Source: an uncultured Parabacteroides sp. (GTDB taxonomy: Bacteria; Bacteroidota; Bacteroidia; Bacteroidales; Tannerellaceae). Taken from it: 9,468 nt of DNA. Made by a program: the position numbers and the translations under genes. The stretch is taken from positions 1 to 9,468 of the forward strand of contig CAMTPG010000078.1 in the NCBI GenBank assembly GCA_947074335.1, in the 5' to 3' direction. Below, piece by piece: positions 6,234-9,468 of the stretch (position 1 is the first letter of the stretch; every line of letters begins with the position of its first letter). The notes under the pieces are model-generated. The model was not told the origin of the DNA. It saw only the letters and a list, made by a program, of their open reading frames with translations, and made no database searches.

Positions 6234-6260
6234 ATATCCTATACTATTATGAATAGCTGA

Positions 6261-7304
6261 TTAGCTGTTTTCAGGACGCAGTTTACGAACCACTGCACCG
6301 GCACGCCACATTTCGCTTTCGCGCAGAGCTTCCAGTTCTTTTTCAAGTCCTTCGCGGTAATCCGGTTTGCTGTTCGTATCAATTGAGCGTTGTGCTTCGT
6401 TGCCACAGGCTACTTCGGCATACAATTTCTCGAATACCGGTTTAGTTGCATCGTGGAACGGTCCCATCCAATCCAGTGCACCACGCTGTGCAGTAGTTGA
6501 ACAATTGGCATACATCCAGTCCATACCGTTTTCGGCGAATAAAGGCATCAGCGACTGAGTCAGCTCTTCTACCGTTTCGTTGAATGCTTCGGAAGGAGAG
6601 TGGCCGTTTTCGCGCAATACTTCGTACTGAGCCAGCAGTAATCCCTGGATAGCACCCATCAATGAGCCACGCTCACCGGTAAGGTCTGAATAAACCTCTC
6701 TTTTGAATGTAGTTTCGAACAGATAACCTGAACCTACGCCGATACCCAGTGCGATAGCACGTTCTCTGGCATGGCCTGTTGCATCCTGGAATACAGCGAA
6801 GCTCGAATTCAGACCGCGTCCCTGCAGGAACATACGGCGCAATGAAGTACCCGAACCTTTAGGTGCAACCAAAATAACATCTACATCAGCAGGAGGAACA
6901 ATATTTGTGCGTTCTTTATATGTAATTGCGAATCCGTGAGAGAAATAAAGCGCTTTGCCTGCAGTGAGGTATTTTTTGATAGTAGGCCATACTTCAATCT
7001 GAGCTGCATCCGAAAGTAATACCTGGATAATGGTTGCTTTTTCGCAAGCCTCTTCGATACCGAACAATGTTTTGCCCGGAACCCAGCCGTCGGCGATTGC
7101 TTTTTCGTAAGTTTTGCCCGGACGCTGACCTACAATCACATTGAAGCCGTTGTCGCGCAGGTTTAATCCCTGACCCGGACCCTGTACACCGTAACCGATT
7201 ACAGCGATAACTTCATCTTTCAATACTTCTCTTGCCTTTTCCAATGGAAACTCTTCGCGGGTTACTACATTTTCGGTAACACCGCCAAAATTCATTTCTG
7301 CCAT
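6261..7304 (-). CDS. ilvC: Ketol-acid reductoisomerase
   Basis: IlvC isomerises and reduces 2-acetolactate (valine/leucine branch) or 2-aceto-2-hydroxybutyrate (isoleucine branch) to the dihydroxy acids, using NAD(P)H and Mg2+. The 347-aa product has the Rossmann motif GYGVQGPGQG (37-46), LYFSHGF (118-124) with the active-site His, VAPKGSG (146-152), and a C-terminal knotted helical domain containing ENGHSPSEAFNETVEE. The sequence looks more like fungal mitochondrial Ilv5 than like typical short bacterial class I enzymes: GxGQGLNLRDNG, WVPGK, LLSDAAQ, CSTTAxRGALDW and the ending RKLRPEN are shared with yeast Ilv5 as I recall it. The coenzyme-choosing loop is QRPGKTYEKA, from which I would not predict NADPH or NADH. 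It starts 47 bp after the thioesterase stop and is the last gene before the ilv terminator. Confidence 0.97.
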   Translation of the reverse strand: MAEMNFGGVTENVVTREEFPLEKAREVLKDEVIAVIGYGVQGPGQGLNLRDNGFNVIVGQRPGKTYEKAIADGWVPGKTLFGIEEACEKATIIQVLLSDAAQIEVWPTIKKYLTAGKALYFSHGFAITYKERTNIVPPADVDVILVAPKGSGTSLRRMFLQGRGLNSSFAVFQDATGHARERAIALGIGVGSGYLFETTFKREVYSDLTGERGSLMGAIQGLLLAQYEVLRENGHSPSEAFNETVEELTQSLMPLFAENGMDWMYANCSTTAQRGALDWMGPFHDATKPVFEKLYAEVACGNEAQRSIDTNSKPDYREGLEKELEALRESEMWRAGAVVRKLRPENS

Positions 7305-7351
7305 TTTTTTAAACTATTAAAAATAACGAATTAATAAAATATTCTTTTCTC

Positions 7352-8089
7352 TTATTGCCAGGTTACGGCCGCGCGACTCAGTACTTTGCCTTCATGGCAA
7401 ATGGAGAGTGCATATTTATCCTCCGTAACCTGATGTTTATGCAGCATCAGCTCCATGCCGTACATGCCTTCTGCCTTGTATTCGATTTCGAAACGGCGAA
7501 TTTCTTTTTCGCTGAATAGTTTCAGGTCGAATAAATCGAGCATGTGTTCGATGTATTTGATGCTGTTGAAGTGACCGTTAATATCCAGATCACTGTATTT
7601 AAGCTGATAGGGCATACCTGCATCATGCTGCTCGGCCGGGACGATTTTTCCCGGTTTGTCGATCGGGCATGAGCGGTTGCACAGATAATGACTGATTGTT
7701 GTCTGATCGAGTGTGGTGGGTTTGCGTGTCTGCAGGTCGATAGCGGCCCAGATAGAGCGTGCAAAGCCCAGTGTTTTGCCTGTTTGATCTTTCCATTCGA
7801 AACAACGACTGGTAAAGAGGCGGTTTATTTCGTCCACCCAGGTATACACAGAAATTGGTCCGGAAATGCCCGGATAGTCGTTCACCTCTACAGCCAGACG
7901 CGAAAGCACCCAGGTGGTATGTTGTTTTGTCATGTCCGAATAGCCGAAACCATGATTGGCTGCGTGCTCGGAAGCCGTCTGTAATAAATACATACTGATG
8001 GTTGATACCGTGATTCTGCCTCTGAAATCCATCAGGTAAGAATCGGGGACAAATGTGGATACGCCTGTTTTTTCTTCGTCTGTTAACAT
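7352..8089 (-). CDS. Acyl-ACP thioesterase (FatA/FatB family)
   Basis: The 245-aa product is a double hot-dog acyl-ACP thioesterase, which hydrolyses the thioester of acyl-acyl carrier protein to free fatty acid. The first hot-dog domain spans about residues 5-130 (TTWVLSRLAVEV, 58-69), the second about 155-245. YSDLDINGHFNSIKYIEHML (165-184) matches the plant FatB DxNxHxNxxKY catalytic motif, with D169, N171 and H173. YKAEG (204-208) aligns with plant YRREC, so the catalytic Glu is kept (E207) and the Cys once thought catalytic is Gly. There is no signal peptide, so it should act in the cytoplasm. It starts 2 bp after the ilvN stop and lies upstream of ilvC, so it is part of the ilv operon. 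Substrate is not evident; branched-chain acyl-ACPs are an attractive guess because their primers come from this pathway. Confidence 0.88.
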   Translation of the reverse strand: MLTDEEKTGVSTFVPDSYLMDFRGRITVSTISMYLLQTASEHAANHGFGYSDMTKQHTTWVLSRLAVEVNDYPGISGPISVYTWVDEINRLFTSRCFEWKDQTGKTLGFARSIWAAIDLQTRKPTTLDQTTISHYLCNRSCPIDKPGKIVPAEQHDAGMPYQLKYSDLDINGHFNSIKYIEHMLDLFDLKLFSEKEIRRFEIEYKAEGMYGMELMLHKHQVTEDKYALSICHEGKVLSRAAVTWQ

Positions 8090-8091
8090 GA

Positions 8092-8640
8092 TTAGTTATC
8101 TGCCAGTTTACGTTCAATATCTGCCAGCATGTCGCTTAAACGCTCCACGCGGCTTTTAGTTATCGCTACTCTTCCCGAACGGATGAACTGTAAAACACCA
8201 ATCGAATCGCTCAGTTCTTTGAATAAAGCCTGGGTTTCATCGTAATGTCCGCTTTTTTCAATCACCACACAAACTTCGTTCATTTCGATGATGCGTGCAT
8301 TGTATTTGCGTATCAGTGTCTCAACGGTTCCCATTTTGATAAACAGATCCGTGCTTAGTTTATACAACGCGATCTCCTGGTAAACCAGATCTTCGTCTGT
8401 ATTGTAATAGGCCTTCAGGATATCCACACGTTTATCTATCTGTTTCACTACACGGTCGATTGTATCTTCTTCGGCAAACGTGGTGATTGTGAATTTATGG
8501 ATGCCGGGAATCGCCGAAGGAGAAACCGATAGGGTTTCGATATTCAGCTTTCTGCGCGTAAAGATAATAGTTATCTGGTTCAAAAGTCCCACGGTATTCT
8601 CCGAAAAGATGATAACTGTATATAATTTTCTGTTTGTCAT
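8092..8640 (-). CDS. ilvN: Acetolactate synthase small (regulatory) subunit
   Basis: IlvN (called IlvH in some species) binds and activates the IlvB catalytic subunit and makes it sensitive to valine. The 182-aa product has an N-terminal ACT domain (about 6-80) with ENTVGLLNQITIIF and KLNIETLSV, and a C-terminal domain (about 85-170) ending in the family-typical IRSGRVAITKS. G18 and N33 correspond to E. coli IlvH G14 and N29, which lie at the valine site, so valine feedback is probably kept. It is slightly longer than E. coli IlvH (163 aa) through an N-terminal extension and a charged C-terminal tail. It starts 20 bp after the ilvB stop and ends 2 bp before the thioesterase, so the three genes are tightly packed. 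Confidence 0.95.
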   Translation of the reverse strand: MTNRKLYTVIIFSENTVGLLNQITIIFTRRKLNIETLSVSPSAIPGIHKFTITTFAEEDTIDRVVKQIDKRVDILKAYYNTDEDLVYQEIALYKLSTDLFIKMGTVETLIRKYNARIIEMNEVCVVIEKSGHYDETQALFKELSDSIGVLQFIRSGRVAITKSRVERLSDMLADIERKLADN

Positions 8641-8660
8641 AACATTTTCTCCTTTCCTGT

Positions 8661-9468
8661 TTATTCTCCCATCAGGATATTAGTAACTGTAGAACCGGCG
8701 GGAACCATCGGATATACCATACCCTGTTCTTCCACATTGGCAACCAGCAGGTAAGCTCCGTCGTGCGAAAGCATCTCCTGAATAGCCTGATCCAGCTCTT
8801 CGTGGCGGCTCACTTCGCGGCCGGCAATGCCATAGGCTTTGGCAATGGCGATAAAGTCCGGATTAATCATGGGAGTAGAGGAGTAGCGTTTATCAAAAAA
8901 CAGCTCCTGCCACTGGCGCACCATGCCCAGATAGTTATTATTCAGCATGATAATCTTTACATTGATATTATCCTGCATGATGGTGCCCAGCTCCTGGATG
9001 GTCATTTGCAGACCGCCGTCGCCGGTAAAGAAACAGACCGTACGATCGGGAGCGCCCACTTTGGCGCCGATGGCTGCCGGAAGTCCGAAGCCCATAGTGC
9101 CCAGTCCGCCCGAAGTAACCACACTGCGTGTCTGTTTATATTTAAAGTAGCGAACACTCATCATCTGGTTCTGGCCCACATCGGTTACCAGCACCGCATC
9201 ATTATCGGTAGCTTCTGATACACGACGGATTACTTCGCCCATCTTGAGATGTTCACCCTTCGGATGCAGCTCTTTTTCGATTACTTTTTCATCTTCTTCG
9301 CGGGCATCAGGTTCAAATTCGGCATTCCATTCGGGGCGTTTGCGTGTTTCGAGCAGTTCGGTAAGCATCGGGATGGTTGCTTTGGCATTTCCGAGTACCT
9401 TTACATCTACCTTTACATTCTTGCCGATTTCCGAATTGTCGATATCCAGATGGATCACTTTAGCCTGT
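8661..9468 (-). CDS. ilvB: Acetolactate synthase large subunit, C-terminal part (5' end outside the window)
   Basis: IlvB is the thiamine-diphosphate- and FAD-dependent catalytic subunit that joins two pyruvates to 2-acetolactate, or pyruvate and 2-oxobutyrate to 2-aceto-2-hydroxybutyrate. About 269 C-terminal residues are present; the frame is open to the window edge (QAKVIHLDIDNSEIGKN at its visible start), so the GTG at 9458 is internal and not the real start. The ThDP-binding motif begins at GDGG (coded near 9012-9023) and ends at the NN pair (near 8937-8945). MVRQWQELFF follows; its Trp is the residue known from herbicide-resistance work on plant and yeast enzymes. The segment GGLGTMGFGLPAAIGAK is typical of the family. 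The FAD-binding middle part is only partly present and the catalytic Glu region is outside. ilvN follows after 20 bp. Confidence 0.95.
   Translation of the reverse strand, partial: QAKVIHLDIDNSEIGKNVKVDVKVLGNAKATIPMLTELLETRKRPEWNAEFEPDAREEDEKVIEKELHPKGEHLKMGEVIRRVSEATDNDAVLVTDVGQNQMMSVRYFKYKQTRSVVTSGGLGTMGFGLPAAIGAKVGAPDRTVCFFTGDGGLQMTIQELGTIMQDNINVKIIMLNNNYLGMVRQWQELFFDKRYSSTPMINPDFIAIAKAYGIAGREVSRHEELDQAIQEMLSHDGAYLLVANVEEQGMVYPMVPAGSTVTNILMGE

Larger units (their letters stand above)
5752..6260. other. Intergenic control region between the ilv and leu operons
   Basis: This 509-bp stretch has no conventional gene. From the ilvC side it holds the ilv terminator (6203-6233), a G+C-rich patch (about 6163-6200) without recognised function, a perfect 10-bp hairpin (6108-6130), an AT-rich stretch (6011-6107) in which I see nothing, the leu promoter (5980-6010), the leader peptide (5955-5881), the antitermination elements, and the attenuator terminator (5841-5800). 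The final 48 bases before leuA (5752-5799) are A/T-rich and appear unstructured, apart from carrying the translation start region. Confidence 0.85.

Noticed and set aside
7623..8117. Minus-strand 164-codon frame overlapping the thioesterase and the end of ilvN in another frame
   Set aside because: The thioesterase frame carries the conserved catalytic motif; this one has no recognisable motif and is an out-of-frame shadow.
9456..9458. GTG as the start codon of the acetolactate synthase gene
   Set aside because: The frame stays open and conserved to the window edge (QAK before VIHLDID), and half the protein would be missing; it is an internal valine codon.

Overview
The window reads as chromosomal DNA of a Bacteroidota bacterium, most likely order Bacteroidales. 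The evidence is a textbook Bacteroidota promoter (TTTG, 19 bp, TAACTTTG), AT-rich gene starts with no clear Shine-Dalgarno sequence, moderate G+C coding DNA, and proteins of the kind found in that phylum, such as the acyl-ACP thioesterase lying between ilvN and ilvC. I cannot name the genus. Every convincing gene is on the minus strand, so transcription runs from high to low coordinates.

Right half (9468 to about 6200) is the end of an ilv operon: ilvB (acetolactate synthase large subunit, 5' end outside the window), ilvN (regulatory subunit), an acyl-ACP thioesterase, and ilvC (ketol-acid reductoisomerase). A strong intrinsic terminator follows at 6203-6233.

The 509-bp spacer (5752-6260) is the most interesting part. 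It holds the ilv terminator, an unexplained perfect 10-bp hairpin, a consensus promoter, and a complete predicted transcription attenuator for the leu operon. The attenuator has a 24-codon leader peptide (5955-5881) with 6 Leu and 4 Ile codons, a protector hairpin, an antiterminator that pairs with the 5' arm of the terminator, and a terminator with a U-tract (5841-5800).

Left half (5751 to 1) is the leu operon: leuA, leuC, leuD, a Leptospira-type (R)-citramalate synthase gene (cimA), mgsA (methylglyoxal synthase), and the first 55 codons of leuB, which runs off the window. LeuA starts the leucine branch from 2-oxoisovalerate and acetyl-CoA. CimA starts a threonine-independent isoleucine route from pyruvate and acetyl-CoA. 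LeuC, LeuD and LeuB then serve both, giving 2-oxoisocaproate or 2-oxobutyrate. The ilv genes take 2-oxobutyrate on to isoleucine and make the 2-oxoisovalerate that LeuA needs. The leader peptide is rich in exactly the two amino acids whose dedicated first steps this operon encodes. mgsA is the functional outlier in the operon. I found no RNA genes, insertion sequences, CRISPR arrays or prophage genes.
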